Below are positions 1-8,545 of a stretch of DNA of 64,000 nt, in pieces (the stretch's first letter is position 1; every line of letters starts with the position of its first letter). Where the stretch lies: contig JAOTVB010000006.1 in NCBI GenBank assembly GCA_029863605.1, positions 142,580-206,579 of the forward strand, read 5' to 3'. This DNA is from Myxococcales bacterium. Its GTDB lineage: Bacteria > Myxococcota_A > Polyangia > Polyangiales > Houyiibacteriaceae. The notes below the pieces were generated by a model that had not been told where the DNA came from, ran no database searches, and was given only the letters and a program-made list of their open reading frames with translations. The position numbers and the translations under genes are program-made.

Positions 1-322
1 CGACGTCAGCCAACGCCCTAGGCGCTAGCTCTACCATCTTGCGGCCGCGTTCGAGCCAACCACGCACCTCGCCACCCCCATCGCGAATCGGGCGTCCGAT
101 CTGCATGGTGAGCTCCCGCGCCACAGCGTCTGTATTCGCCACGGCGAGCTCGATGAATCGCTCTACGCGTGCTCGGCGTTCGTCGAGATCGACTCGGCGC
201 CAATGCTCGAACGCCGATCGCGCTCGTTCGAGCGTCTGTTTGATCTCGTTTCGGCTCGTGAAATCACGCTCGAAAACGACGCTTCCGTCCACCGGAGAGA
301 TTGTCTGAAAGCGGTCAGCCAT
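1..322 (-). CDS. Aldehyde dehydrogenase, N-terminal part (runs off the window)
   Basis: An open frame reads leftwards from an ATG at 322 for 107 codons with no stop before the window edge, so only the N-terminus is present. It begins MADRFQTISPVDGSVVFER and continues through a helical stretch with 'ARSAFEHWR' and 'RFIELAVANTDAVARELTMQIGRP'. That is the usual start of NAD(P)-dependent aldehyde dehydrogenases: a 'NPADG'-like strand, then the helix before the Rossmann domain. The catalytic Cys and Glu lie outside the window, so substrate and subfamily cannot be set. It is divergent from the SDR gene at 400. Confidence 0.75.
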   Translation of the reverse strand, partial: MADRFQTISPVDGSVVFERDFTSRNEIKQTLERARSAFEHWRRVDLDERRARVERFIELAVANTDAVARELTMQIGRPIRDGGGEVRGWLERGRKMVELAPRALADV

Positions 323-399
323 GAGCTTAGCGTTTCGCAGTGTATCCCCGCCGTCAATCCGGACTTGCATCTTCGCGCTTCGCGGGACACGACAGGCCC

Positions 400-1395
400 A
401 TGGCCGTACCCAAGCTCGAGGGGAGGGTGCTGATCACCGGCGCGAGCGGCTTCATCGGCAGCCGATTGCTCGAGGCACTGCTGGAGTCGGGGAGTGACGT
501 CGTAGCGATCCGCCGCGCTGCCTCACCCGAGGGGGGCCAGGGCCGTTCCGTCACGGCGGACTACGCAAGCATCAGCGAGCTCGAGGCGCTCATGGCGGAC
601 GAGAAGCCTGACTACGTGCTCCACGTGGCCGGCGTCACCAAGGGTCGGAGTTACGAAGATTTTTGGCGCGGCAACGTCATGCCGACGCGGAATCTTTTGA
701 GCGCCCTCCACCGCGTCCATCCTGAGCTCCAGCGGTTCGTGTTGGTTTCATCGTTGGCGGCCTATGGGCCATCGAGCCCGTCACAGCCGCTCCACGAATC
801 GGATCCGCGTAACCCGATCGAGCACTATGGCAAGAGCAAGCTCGAAGCCGAGCAGGCGGTCGAGCAAGAGGCCGCGGGTATTCCTTGGACCATCGTTCGT
901 CCGGCCGGCGTCTACGGGCCCGGCGATGTCGATTACTTCAACTTGTTCAAGAGTGCTGCGCAGGGTTGGAACGCTTTTTTCGGGAATCGCCACCGAGAGA
1001 TGTCTCTGATCTACGTGGATGATTGTGTGCGCGGCATCCTCCAGGCCGCGTGCCAACGGCCGTGCGCGGGAAAGGGGTACTTTCTAGCAACGGGGCAGCC
1101 CGTGACCTGGGAAGAGCTCCAGGATCAGATCGTTCGTGCCGTCCAACGGGAGGTGCGTACCATCGATCTTCCGGAGCTGTTCGTGTCCCTGGCGGCGGTC
1201 GGCGGCGAGATCGTTTCACGCATCGACAAGAAGCCGAGGCTTCTGAACCTGCAGAAGGCCAAAATGGGCGCACAAGATGCCTGGACGTGCACGGCGTCGG
1301 CGGCGAAGGCCGACTTTGGCTTTGAAGGCGAGGTCGATCTGGTCGAAGGCGTTCGGCTCACCCACGAATGGTATATGGCGAACGGGTGGTATTAG
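400..1395 (+). CDS. NAD-dependent epimerase/dehydratase (extended SDR)
   Basis: 331 residues. The ATG at 400 gives MAVPKLEGRVLITGASGFIGSR, which puts the TGxxGFIG dinucleotide-binding loop where this family has it. An in-frame ATG at 340 would add 20 unconserved residues. Later come 'LVSSLAAYGPS' (catalytic Ser strand), 'HYGKSKLEAE' (YxxxK active site) and 'IVRPAGVYGPGD', all standard for extended SDRs acting on nucleotide sugars, sterols or flavonoid-like substrates. The closing region resembles 3-beta-HSD or dihydroflavonol reductase relatives more than sugar epimerases, but the substrate is unknown. It is convergent with the acyl-CoA dehydrogenase at 1408, only 12 nt away. Confidence 0.9.
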   Translation: MAVPKLEGRVLITGASGFIGSRLLEALLESGSDVVAIRRAASPEGGQGRSVTADYASISELEALMADEKPDYVLHVAGVTKGRSYEDFWRGNVMPTRNLLSALHRVHPELQRFVLVSSLAAYGPSSPSQPLHESDPRNPIEHYGKSKLEAEQAVEQEAAGIPWTIVRPAGVYGPGDVDYFNLFKSAAQGWNAFFGNRHREMSLIYVDDCVRGILQAACQRPCAGKGYFLATGQPVTWEELQDQIVRAVQREVRTIDLPELFVSLAAVGGEIVSRIDKKPRLLNLQKAKMGAQDAWTCTASAAKADFGFEGEVDLVEGVRLTHEWYMANGWY

Positions 1396-1407
1396 GAGCC
1401 TAAGAGC

Positions 1408-3327
1408 TCACTCCGCGGCTTGTTGTGACGCCTCTTGCTTTGTCGAGAGCTTCTTTAGGAGTCGCGCACCGGTCGTCGTGATCTCGTCGTGTCGATAGCG
1501 GACCCGAGGTTCGGCACGATCCAGATGCCGCTCGAGCAGTTCCAGCCGTTCGGGGTGTTTCTGCGCTTGCGCGAGCAACACCTCCGCGATCAACGTATCG
1601 CCGAGAAGCTGGATCAGTCGTTCGGCGTGCAGCATCGCGTAGGCGAAGTCGCGCTTGGGGTCCCAGTTCTTGGTGAATTCCTCCGGCCACTCGGTCAGCG
1701 GTTTGTCGCGAAGGCCCTTCATCTTGTCGCCGGCTGTCTTGAACACCAGGTGTTGCTGTGCATTGAGCGAAAGGGACTGCAGGGCCGCCACGCGCCGTTC
1801 AAACGGGTCACGGGCCGAGACCGATCGCCAGCGCGTCTGCGCCATTCGCCGAACGAACGCACGCGGTCTCTTGATGATGCCACCGAGCGTATCCTTCATC
1901 GCCATCAGCGCTTGAATTTGGCTCGTGCCTTCGTAGATCGGCATGACTAGAGCGTCGCGGAGCAATTTCTCAGGCAAGTACTCTTTCATGTAGCCGTTGC
2001 CGCCGTGGATCTGCAGAGCCATCCGCGCGTGTGTGACCGCGTTTTCCGCTCCGAGGTATTTGAGGATCGGCGTCATGCGTCGCGACTCTCGTTGGTGCGA
2101 CTTCATCCGTCGTTCGATCTTCTTGCGTTCGAGGTCATCTAGGTCGCCGAACTCGAGAACGAGCGCGAGCTTTTGAGCCATTTCTTCGTGGAAAGCCGCG
2201 GTGACAGCCACTGCTCGAACCCCTTGGATGTCGGTCTTCATGCCTTCGAGGTAGTCGGCGATCATCTCGTGCTGGTCGATCGTCTTGCCCATCGACGAGC
2301 GCTCCGAAGCATAGGCGACAGCGGTTCGATAAGCCGACTCTGAAAGACCGATACATTCGAAGCCCACGCCGAGACGGGCATTGTTCATCAGGGTCAGCAT
2401 GTGCTTGAAGCCATCGCCTCGCTCGCCGACGAGCTCCGCAGGGGCCTTGTCGAACACCAGCCCACAGGTCGCCGACCCGTGATGGCCGAGCTTGTGTTCC
2501 ACACGGCTGATCTGGACGATGCGCTTCCGGTTTCCGTCAGCGTCCTCTTCGTACGTAGGCACGAAGAACATCGAAAGACTCTTCAACCCCGACATCGGGT
2601 CGTTCGGGTTCTCTTCCTCGGTGCGGGCGATGACGAAGTGATACTTGCCGTGTCCCGAGGTGATGAAGATCTTCTCACCGGTTACATACCAATTACCCTC
2701 TGCATCCTGCTCGCCGACGGAACGCATTGCGGCCATGTCGGATCCGGCATCGGGCTCGGTGATGTCCATGCAACCCCATGCGTTACCAGCGGCGATCTCA
2801 CGGATAGCGGTCTCCCACCGCGTCTTCAGAATCCGGCCTGTCTTTGGGTCGATTTCCGAGCTGCCCTCGGCGACCGAGAACACCAGCGCCGCCATCGCGA
2901 TGCCAGCGTGAAAGCCGTGGTGGGCCATCACCGAGACATCGGCGCGCGCCATCAGCTCGCTATGGATGAAATAGAGCATCATCGGTGCGTTCATCCCACC
3001 GAGCTCACGGGGGAGGGGAAGGCTGTGAAGCTCGAGCTCTTTGATCTTGTCGAAGATGTCTCGAAGTCGCTCGGGGAAGACGACCTCTCCGTCGACCAGC
3101 TCGACGCCCTTGTCGTCGATTTCCTTTTCGTACGGTTTGATCTCTTCGGCGACGAACTCGCCGAACATTTCGGCAATCTCCCGGTAGAAGGTCACTGCCT
3201 CTTCGGTGTTGTCGTGACCGTCAGCATCCGCGAAATCGTGCTCGGTGATGCGAACCAGCGGCTCCCAATCGATGCCTTTGTCGAAGTAGTACTGAAGGTC
3301 GTCGTTGTCTTTGAAGAAGTTCGCCAT
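1408..3327 (-). CDS. Large acyl-CoA dehydrogenase (FadE5-like size class)
   Basis: 639 residues, against about 380-400 for ordinary acyl-CoA dehydrogenases; the long form resembles mycobacterial FadE5-type enzymes with an extra C-terminal helical domain. Visible motifs are 'MDITEPDAGSDMAAMRS' (FAD/substrate signature), 'IHGGNGYMKEYLPEKLLRDA' and 'PIYEGTSQIQ', which carries the usual catalytic Glu. It should catalyse FAD-dependent alpha,beta-dehydrogenation of acyl-CoA, passing electrons to ETF. The start follows the upstream TetR stop by 2 nt, with a GAGAGG ribosome site overlapping the regulator's last codons, so the two are translationally coupled. This makes it the probable main target of that regulator. 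Confidence 0.95.
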   Translation of the reverse strand: MANFFKDNDDLQYYFDKGIDWEPLVRITEHDFADADGHDNTEEAVTFYREIAEMFGEFVAEEIKPYEKEIDDKGVELVDGEVVFPERLRDIFDKIKELELHSLPLPRELGGMNAPMMLYFIHSELMARADVSVMAHHGFHAGIAMAALVFSVAEGSSEIDPKTGRILKTRWETAIREIAAGNAWGCMDITEPDAGSDMAAMRSVGEQDAEGNWYVTGEKIFITSGHGKYHFVIARTEEENPNDPMSGLKSLSMFFVPTYEEDADGNRKRIVQISRVEHKLGHHGSATCGLVFDKAPAELVGERGDGFKHMLTLMNNARLGVGFECIGLSESAYRTAVAYASERSSMGKTIDQHEMIADYLEGMKTDIQGVRAVAVTAAFHEEMAQKLALVLEFGDLDDLERKKIERRMKSHQRESRRMTPILKYLGAENAVTHARMALQIHGGNGYMKEYLPEKLLRDALVMPIYEGTSQIQALMAMKDTLGGIIKRPRAFVRRMAQTRWRSVSARDPFERRVAALQSLSLNAQQHLVFKTAGDKMKGLRDKPLTEWPEEFTKNWDPKRDFAYAMLHAERLIQLLGDTLIAEVLLAQAQKHPERLELLERHLDRAEPRVRYRHDEITTTGARLLKKLSTKQEASQQAAE

Positions 3328-3329
3328 GG

Positions 3330-3938
3330 TTACCTCTCGGCGTCTTTATCGGTGTACAAGCTCGAACGAGCCACCCGGATGAGCTCGCGCACATGGCGCT
3401 CGCGTGTGGTGCCTCGAACCGGATCGTTCGGGAGAATTGTTTGCAACGTATCGATGACGGCCGTTCCCGACACGGCCATCGAAATTACTTGAATGGCATA
3501 GGCCTCGGGATCGACGCACGGCTGCACCATTCCTTGGCTCTTGGCGCGCTCGAGCTGCTCGCCGAGAAGCTCGATCCAAGGCTTGACGAACTCCTTCAGG
3601 AGCGCTCGCATGTGCTCGGGCCGATCGAGGGTTTCCCGTAGCATCAGTCGAGCGCGGTCCGGGTCCTCGATGAAGAACTTGCTAAGCGCTTCCATCGTTG
3701 CGTCGAACCGCTCTTCACGGGTTGCCCTCAACAAGAGCGACGGCAGCACCGCATTCCAGTGCGCCAGCATCTCGCTGATCACATTCTCCCGGAGCTCGTC
3801 CTTCGAGTTGAAATGGTAGAGAAGGCTCGGCTTTCGAATCCCGACCGCATCGGCGATTTCCTGGACCGACGTCCCGTCATATCCCTGCTCGGCAAAGAGC
3901 CGGGTCGCATGCGTCAGAATCTCGGTTCGTACATCCAT
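3330..3938 (-). CDS. TetR/AcrR-family regulator of acyl-CoA metabolism
   Basis: 202 residues from the ATG at 3938 (a TTG at 3950 is possible but overlaps an operator). The N-terminal helix-turn-helix is clear: 'ILTHATRLFAEQGYDGTSVQEIADAVGIRKPSLLYHFNSKDEL'. The rest is the variable ligand-binding domain. Its start lies inside the 3' end of the upstream gene (62-nt overlap), and two copies of ACCAAATGGT lie just upstream, so autoregulation is likely. It is coupled to the acyl-CoA dehydrogenase downstream, so an acyl-CoA ligand is a reasonable inference but is not shown by sequence. Confidence 0.92.
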   Translation of the reverse strand: MDVRTEILTHATRLFAEQGYDGTSVQEIADAVGIRKPSLLYHFNSKDELRENVISEMLAHWNAVLPSLLLRATREERFDATMEALSKFFIEDPDRARLMLRETLDRPEHMRALLKEFVKPWIELLGEQLERAKSQGMVQPCVDPEAYAIQVISMAVSGTAVIDTLQTILPNDPVRGTTRERHVRELIRVARSSLYTDKDAER

Positions 3939-5697
3939 CGTCCCTACCAAATGGTCGAGATATACCTACCAAATGGTAGAACGGATGCAAGGCGGACACC
4001 CGCTCCTCTTCCAAGATCGCGAGATCATTGATTTTCCATCGACCTTCGATCCGAGCGAGCGTGATCAACGCCTCGTATTGGTTGGTCCGCAGATGGGTGT
4101 GGCCCCAATGTCCAACCGTCCCGGTCGCGTTCCATTTCGATTTGTAGCGAAGCGTGCCGGCCCGATCGCTTTCCTGGGGAATGACCTCGAGCAGCTCGAC
4201 TTCGCGGACCCTGACGCGCGCGCCTCCTTGGTTTTCGAGTCGAAGACCTTTTCGCACCTCGAGGTAGACGCGCTCCAGCACATCGCCGGAGAGACTCTGG
4301 TCGAGACGATCAAAGATGACTTCTTCTTCTCGAAAATCGAGCGCGCGATAGACATTGTAGAGAAGGGCGTGAATCGTCGGCGCCGCCTCTTCGCCCGACG
4401 GCACACGAACGCTTGATGGGACTGGGATGTCGACCGTCGGCGTGGGCACCAACCAGGCCACCACGGCCAAGGCGACCGCCGCGTGACCGAGCGCCCAGGA
4501 TCGTCGACGCCAGGCCGCGATCAAAAGTCCAAGCGCGAGGATCGATCCCAGGCTGAAACCGATCGCAATCGAGATATGCGATTTCGGGGATTGGACCTCG
4601 AGCTTGCCAGGCAGCATGCCTCCTTTGAGGTAGTTCACCCAGTGAAGCTGGCTATCATCGGGAGTGAGGAAATAGGGCATCGGCCCGGCCTCGTCGGTCG
4701 CCGTGCCCGGTACACGCTTGATGCGTTCGTCGAAGAGATCCCAGTCGACACGAACGTCCTTGGGCAAGCCGTCCACCGGGTAGACGAAAATCGCACCGAC
4801 GATCGCATTGGTGCCGTCGATCGGCTCATCCGGCGTAACGACACGCGTCATTCGCAGGCCGCGCTTCAGGAAGTGGATGCGGTCGAGGATCGGCTCGGCC
4901 TCCGCCCCATCGATGGTGACCGGCGCACGTTCTGCGAGAAAATCGGCGATCTGTGCAAGCACGGCATCTCTTCGGTCGGCTGGGATCGGCTCGTGCGGCT
5001 GGACGTCGAGATCGGTGAACCGCGCGAGATCGAGCGGTCGAACGACGAACTCCTTGCGAACCTCGAACGGCTCGACGTAAAGGAAAATGTTCATCGGCGA
5101 GTCGAACTGCCGTTTCAACGTCTTGCGCTCGAAGCGCGAATAGAAGGGATCCTCCCAGTCGAGCTGGAGTCGCTCCGAGGCGGCCAGGTATCGGAAGTCA
5201 TTGACCGCAACGCCGTGGTGGTAGACTACGAAGCCGATGTCGGCCATGGCGTAACCGTCTTTTGAGGGTGGGCTGAGAACGACCGTCTTCGGTTGGTTTC
5301 GCAGCGGGTATCGCAGCACCACGAACAGGACCTCTTCGGCCCTGGGGGTCGGCAAAGGCTCCCCGCTGACCTCGTCACGCTCTACCTTCTTGCGGCGCTC
5401 TGCGCTTTCGATGGTGCCGCGCAATCCCTTTTCGTCCGCCCGCAATGAGAGCTCGGACCCGGGCGGGATCGGCGCGGGAAAGTCTTTGGCGCCGGTGGCA
5501 GCCTCGACGAGCGAGGGGAAGCCAGCGAGCTCTTGTTCTCTGATCTCGAGCTCGACGACGATCGCATCTTGGTCGACGAACGCTTCCATGATGGTGCTCG
5601 CCGTCATCGCGCGCGTCACCACCACCGCGTCAGCGAACGCGATGCTTGGGAGCAGGACGGCCAGGACGAGGAGCAAACCCCGCGTGCTCAGGGACAT
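3877..5697 (-). CDS. Membrane-anchored exported protein of unknown function, partner of an ABC system
   Basis: 606 residues from the ATG at 5697, which overlaps the end of the upstream gene by 10 nt. It has a signal peptide (STRGLLLVLAVLLPSIAFA), a long predicted extracytoplasmic region, then two hydrophobic segments, 'SIAIGFSLGSILALGLLIAAW' and 'WALGHAAVALAVVAWLVP', and a C-terminal soluble domain of about 170 residues. I recognise no named domain. Gene order puts it with an ABC ATPase, an FtsX-like permease and a ZnuA-like lipoprotein, so it is probably a component or client of that system. Its last 62 nt overlap the TetR gene in another frame and carry the twin operators, an unusual arrangement. 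Confidence 0.85.
   Translation of the reverse strand: MSLSTRGLLLVLAVLLPSIAFADAVVVTRAMTASTIMEAFVDQDAIVVELEIREQELAGFPSLVEAATGAKDFPAPIPPGSELSLRADEKGLRGTIESAERRKKVERDEVSGEPLPTPRAEEVLFVVLRYPLRNQPKTVVLSPPSKDGYAMADIGFVVYHHGVAVNDFRYLAASERLQLDWEDPFYSRFERKTLKRQFDSPMNIFLYVEPFEVRKEFVVRPLDLARFTDLDVQPHEPIPADRRDAVLAQIADFLAERAPVTIDGAEAEPILDRIHFLKRGLRMTRVVTPDEPIDGTNAIVGAIFVYPVDGLPKDVRVDWDLFDERIKRVPGTATDEAGPMPYFLTPDDSQLHWVNYLKGGMLPGKLEVQSPKSHISIAIGFSLGSILALGLLIAAWRRRSWALGHAAVALAVVAWLVPTPTVDIPVPSSVRVPSGEEAAPTIHALLYNVYRALDFREEEVIFDRLDQSLSGDVLERVYLEVRKGLRLENQGGARVRVREVELLEVIPQESDRAGTLRYKSKWNATGTVGHWGHTHLRTNQYEALITLARIEGRWKINDLAILEEERVSALHPFYHLVGISRPFGRDDGCTNRDSDACDPALCRAGI
3944..3979. promoter_or_regulatory. Twin TetR operator candidates (ACCAAATGGT x2)
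   Basis: Two inverted repeats share the core ACCA-AA-TGGT, at 3944-3955 (ctACCAAATGGT) and 3966-3979 (CTACCAAATGGTAG, 6-bp arms). They start 22 bp apart, about two helical turns. They sit directly upstream of the TetR ATG at 3938 and inside the last codons of the preceding gene. Spacing and symmetry fit two regulator dimers on one DNA face. Confidence 0.7.
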
Positions 5698-6638
5698 GGC
5701 TTCACACCCGCCGCGCACTCGAGGCGGTCGGCGTTGGCTTGCATGACAGCCAGGAAATCACCCTTGGAGGGAGTTTGTCCCGCCGGGTCGAACACGATGG
5801 GTGTGACACCTCGTTCGAGAAAGCCCGCTTTGGTGGCCTCGAGGGGAGGGGCCTCCCACAACATCCACTTCACGCGACGCTGCCTAAGCGTTGCATCGAT
5901 CTCGCTCCAGTCATCATCGCTCAGCTCCTGATCGGGCTCGAGATGCAGGCTCTGGATCGAAAGGCCGTAGGCGTTGGCGAGGTACGGATAGACGGGATGA
6001 GAACCGAGGAGCGGCTGGTCGCCCAAGGCGTCGCCCACGATCTGCAGCCGTTCGTCGAGATCGAGGAGATCGCGCTCGAGCGACTCGAAGCCGGCGGAAA
6101 TGCTGTCCTTCGCATTCGGCACCCGCTCGATGAGGGCGTCGCGGATGCGGCTCGCCTGACAAGCCGCGAGGCGAAGATCCAACCAAGTGGTGAAGGCTAG
6201 TTCCGCGTGGGCATGCGCTCCTTCGGGACCGTGCTGATGGCGGACGCTTTGCTCGGTGCGAAGATAGCCATCGCGACAACCATCCGCCGTGACCACGATT
6301 CGCGCTTGGGGAAGCGTCGCGTAGCGCGTCCATCGTGCGTAGCCCCCCCCGTTCAGAAGGATCAAGCTCGATGCTTGGTATTCCACCACCGCTTCGGCCG
6401 AGGGCTTCCAGAACGCAGGATCGATTCCCTCAGGCGCGGGAAACACGACCCGAACGCCAGCCGGCGCCATCCGCTCCGCGAAGTAGCTGAGCGGGTAGTT
6501 GACCGTGTAGATCGAGAGCGAGTCTGCGTCTTGCGACTTCGGGGCGTGATCGGGGTCGGCTTCTTTCGAGCAACCGAGCGCTATCGGGATAAGCGCGGTC
6601 ACCATCACAACTGTTCCCGCTCGCGCGCCCTTCCGCAT
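5688..6638 (-). CDS. ZnuA/TroA-like metal-binding lipoprotein
   Basis: 316 residues. The ATG at 6638 overlaps the permease stop as TGATG. It begins with a lipoprotein signal, 'VTALIPIALGC', with Cys as acylation site. Features of the metal cluster-A1 binding proteins are visible: 'IYTVNYPLSYFAERM' at the first strand, 'GIDPAFWKPS', a His-rich loop ('HQHGPEGAHAH') and 'GSHPVYPYLANAYGL'. Such proteins usually deliver Zn or Mn to an importer permease of ABC-3 type; here the adjacent permease is FtsX/MacB type instead. The role, delivering or sensing metal for this mixed system, is inferred. Confidence 0.82.
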   Translation of the reverse strand: MRKGARAGTVVMVTALIPIALGCSKEADPDHAPKSQDADSLSIYTVNYPLSYFAERMAPAGVRVVFPAPEGIDPAFWKPSAEAVVEYQASSLILLNGGGYARWTRYATLPQARIVVTADGCRDGYLRTEQSVRHQHGPEGAHAHAELAFTTWLDLRLAACQASRIRDALIERVPNAKDSISAGFESLERDLLDLDERLQIVGDALGDQPLLGSHPVYPYLANAYGLSIQSLHLEPDQELSDDDWSEIDATLRQRRVKWMLWEAPPLEATKAGFLERGVTPIVFDPAGQTPSKGDFLAVMQANADRLECAAGVKPCP

Positions 6639-7819
6639 CACGAACCCCTCAAGATCAGATTCTGGAGCCACGTGTCTCCGTACTGCGCCATCACGATTCC
6701 AAAGACGCCCGCGATCAGCACGCTGGCGCCCACCATGAGTGCGATCTCCGAGCCCATGATCTGTGCAGCCTTCCATCGGCTGCAACCAAGCCGTGTCATC
6801 GTCCGCAGCTCTTCGGCCCGAAGCCTCCAGGAGAGCGCCATCACCAACACAAACATGACCGCGGTCGCCAAACCCACAGTCCAGACGACGATCTGCAACA
6901 CGCGCTCAAACCGAAAGATCTGCTTGTTCAACGAGTCAACCACCTGCGCAGGGCGCACGAGCTGCCGCGTCGGTGCATCGACGAAGCGGCCGCGCAGCAG
7001 AATGCCTGCCTTTTCATCGTGAGGCACCACGATGGCGGCGCTCACGGGATAGCTCGATGGGTCCCCATGGAAGTGAAAGCTGTCCAAGTTGGATTCGGTG
7101 ATTTCGTTGAACTGGACGAGCTTCGCGTTGGCCGTGACCGTGCCCTCGTTGCGTTTGAGCACCACATCAGGCCCGGCGCGAGCCAGGTCTTGGTGACCGT
7201 GCCCCATGCCTTCAGCGACCCAGGCGGTTTTCACATCGACGAGGACAGCCTCGTCATCGGGCCCATAGGTCGGCTCGAGAACGCCCACGACGTGAAGCTT
7301 CAACGGATACACGCCCGCCAGGTCGAACAGCGTGGAAGGTGAGGTCAGAAGCGCATCTCCCGGTCCGAGCCCGAGTGTCTCGGCAGCCTCCGCTCCCAAG
7401 ATGCAGTCGCCCATCATCGCAAGACCTCGGCCTTTGGCGAACCGAAGCCTTCGGAACGGGAAATAATCGAGGCTCGTACCCACCAGTGGAAAGCCACGCG
7501 CCATCAATCCGGTGCGAATCGGAATGCCAAGTGCAAGCCCCGTCGCGTGGATCGCATCGATATCGGCTTCGGTGATCGGCTCGGCGCCCTTCAACTGAAA
7601 GTACAGGGTTTCCACCACCAGATCGAGGCTGCTCCCCTTCTTGCCGAGCAAGAGCGGCGTCGCCTCGGCGCGAGCCAACAAGGACTCTTGTGTGGCGCGG
7701 CTCATCGCGCGCATGATCAAGGGCAGGCCGAGGAACACCGAAAGCGACAGCACCAGCAGGAGCGTCTTGGCTCGGTGGTGACGAAGGTACCGCCAGGCAA
7801 GGTAGAGGCTGTCTTTCAT
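6638..7819 (-). CDS. FtsX/MacB-like ABC transporter permease
   Basis: 393 residues. The N-terminus 'AWRYLRHHRAKTLLLVLSLSVFLGLPLIM' is the first transmembrane helix preceded by the basic FtsX-type segment. A periplasmic domain of roughly 230 residues follows, then 'VLQIVVWTVGLATAVMFVLVMALSW' and a last helix near 'IALMVGASVLIAGVFGIVMAQ'. Motifs such as 'LRAEELRTMTRLGCSRW' match the cytoplasmic coupling region of FtsX-like permeases, which work by mechanotransmission rather than classical transport. It lies 4 nt downstream of its ATPase and is coupled by TGATG to the ZnuA-like lipoprotein. Confidence 0.9.
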   Translation of the reverse strand: MKDSLYLAWRYLRHHRAKTLLLVLSLSVFLGLPLIMRAMSRATQESLLARAEATPLLLGKKGSSLDLVVETLYFQLKGAEPITEADIDAIHATGLALGIPIRTGLMARGFPLVGTSLDYFPFRRLRFAKGRGLAMMGDCILGAEAAETLGLGPGDALLTSPSTLFDLAGVYPLKLHVVGVLEPTYGPDDEAVLVDVKTAWVAEGMGHGHQDLARAGPDVVLKRNEGTVTANAKLVQFNEITESNLDSFHFHGDPSSYPVSAAIVVPHDEKAGILLRGRFVDAPTRQLVRPAQVVDSLNKQIFRFERVLQIVVWTVGLATAVMFVLVMALSWRLRAEELRTMTRLGCSRWKAAQIMGSEIALMVGASVLIAGVFGIVMAQYGDTWLQNLILRGS

Positions 7820-7823
7820 CGGC

Positions 7824-8513
7824 TCATGCCTCAGCGGGGCCCAATGCTTCGACGTCTACGATCTGTGCGAACTGGTCGAGGAGCCCATGATCGTGAGTGA
7901 CCATGAGCAGAGTGGTTGAGCGCGCGTCGCACTGCTCGAACAGAAGATCAAGCGCCTGCTGTTTGGTGGCGGGGTCGAGGCTACCGGTCGGCTCATCGGC
8001 AAGGATCAGTTTGGGTGCAGTGACGAGCGCGCGGGCGATGGCGACGCGCTGCCGCTCACCTTGGGAGAGCTCACTCGGACGCCGCTTGAGCAGGCCGGCA
8101 AGTCCCAGGTCTGAAGCCAGCCCGCGCGCGCCCGATCGCGCCGAGGCATCCAGGCGAAGCTTGGGGTGCAGGCGATACGGGTAGAGGATGTTGTCGAGGA
8201 CGTCGAGGTATTCCAAGAGCAAGAAGTCTTGAAACACGAAGCCGATGGTGGTGATGCGAAACGATCGGCGCGCCGCGGGCGACAGACGATCGACTCGCAC
8301 CCCAGCCGTGCGGACCTCACCCGAGCGCGGTCGCTCGATGCCGGAGATCAAATTCAGCAGCGTGGTCTTTCCCGAGCCGCTCGGCCCGATCGCCGCCGCC
8401 CTAGTTCCCGAGGCGACCGTCAACTCAGCCACGTCGATAGAGAAGCCCCCCTGTGCGTATTCGAACCCGACATCGCGAAGAGAGATCACAGGGTGGCGAA
8501 TGTAACCCAGCAC
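7824..8513 (-). CDS. ABC transporter ATP-binding protein (LolD/MacB family)
   Basis: 229 residues, GTG start (an in-frame GTG at 8489 is an alternative). Walker A is GPSGSGKTT, the signature is '[16 protein letters not shown]', Walker B is '[13 protein letters not shown]' and the switch His is in 'MVTHDH'. The Q-loop reads '[20 protein letters not shown]', characteristic of the LolD/MacB/FtsE clade. It is paired with the FtsX-like permease immediately downstream. The cargo may be a lipoprotein, a metal complex or a signal across the membrane and is not determined. Confidence 0.93.
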   Translation of the reverse strand: MLGYIRHPVISLRDVGFEYAQGGFSIDVAELTVASGTRAAAIGPSGSGKTTLLNLISGIERPRSGEVRTAGVRVDRLSPAARRSFRITTIGFVFQDFLLLEYLDVLDNILYPYRLHPKLRLDASARSGARGLASDLGLAGLLKRRPSELSQGERQRVAIARALVTAPKLILADEPTGSLDPATKQQALDLLFEQCDARSTTLLMVTHDHGLLDQFAQIVDVEALGPAEA

Positions 8514-8545
8514 GGCTCGGACTCAACGCGCGCGCACCTGGCTGC

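Noticed and set aside
2401..3492. Long plus-strand frame antisense to the large acyl-CoA dehydrogenase
   Set aside because: A GC-rich shadow: no conserved motif, while the opposite strand encodes a complete enzyme.
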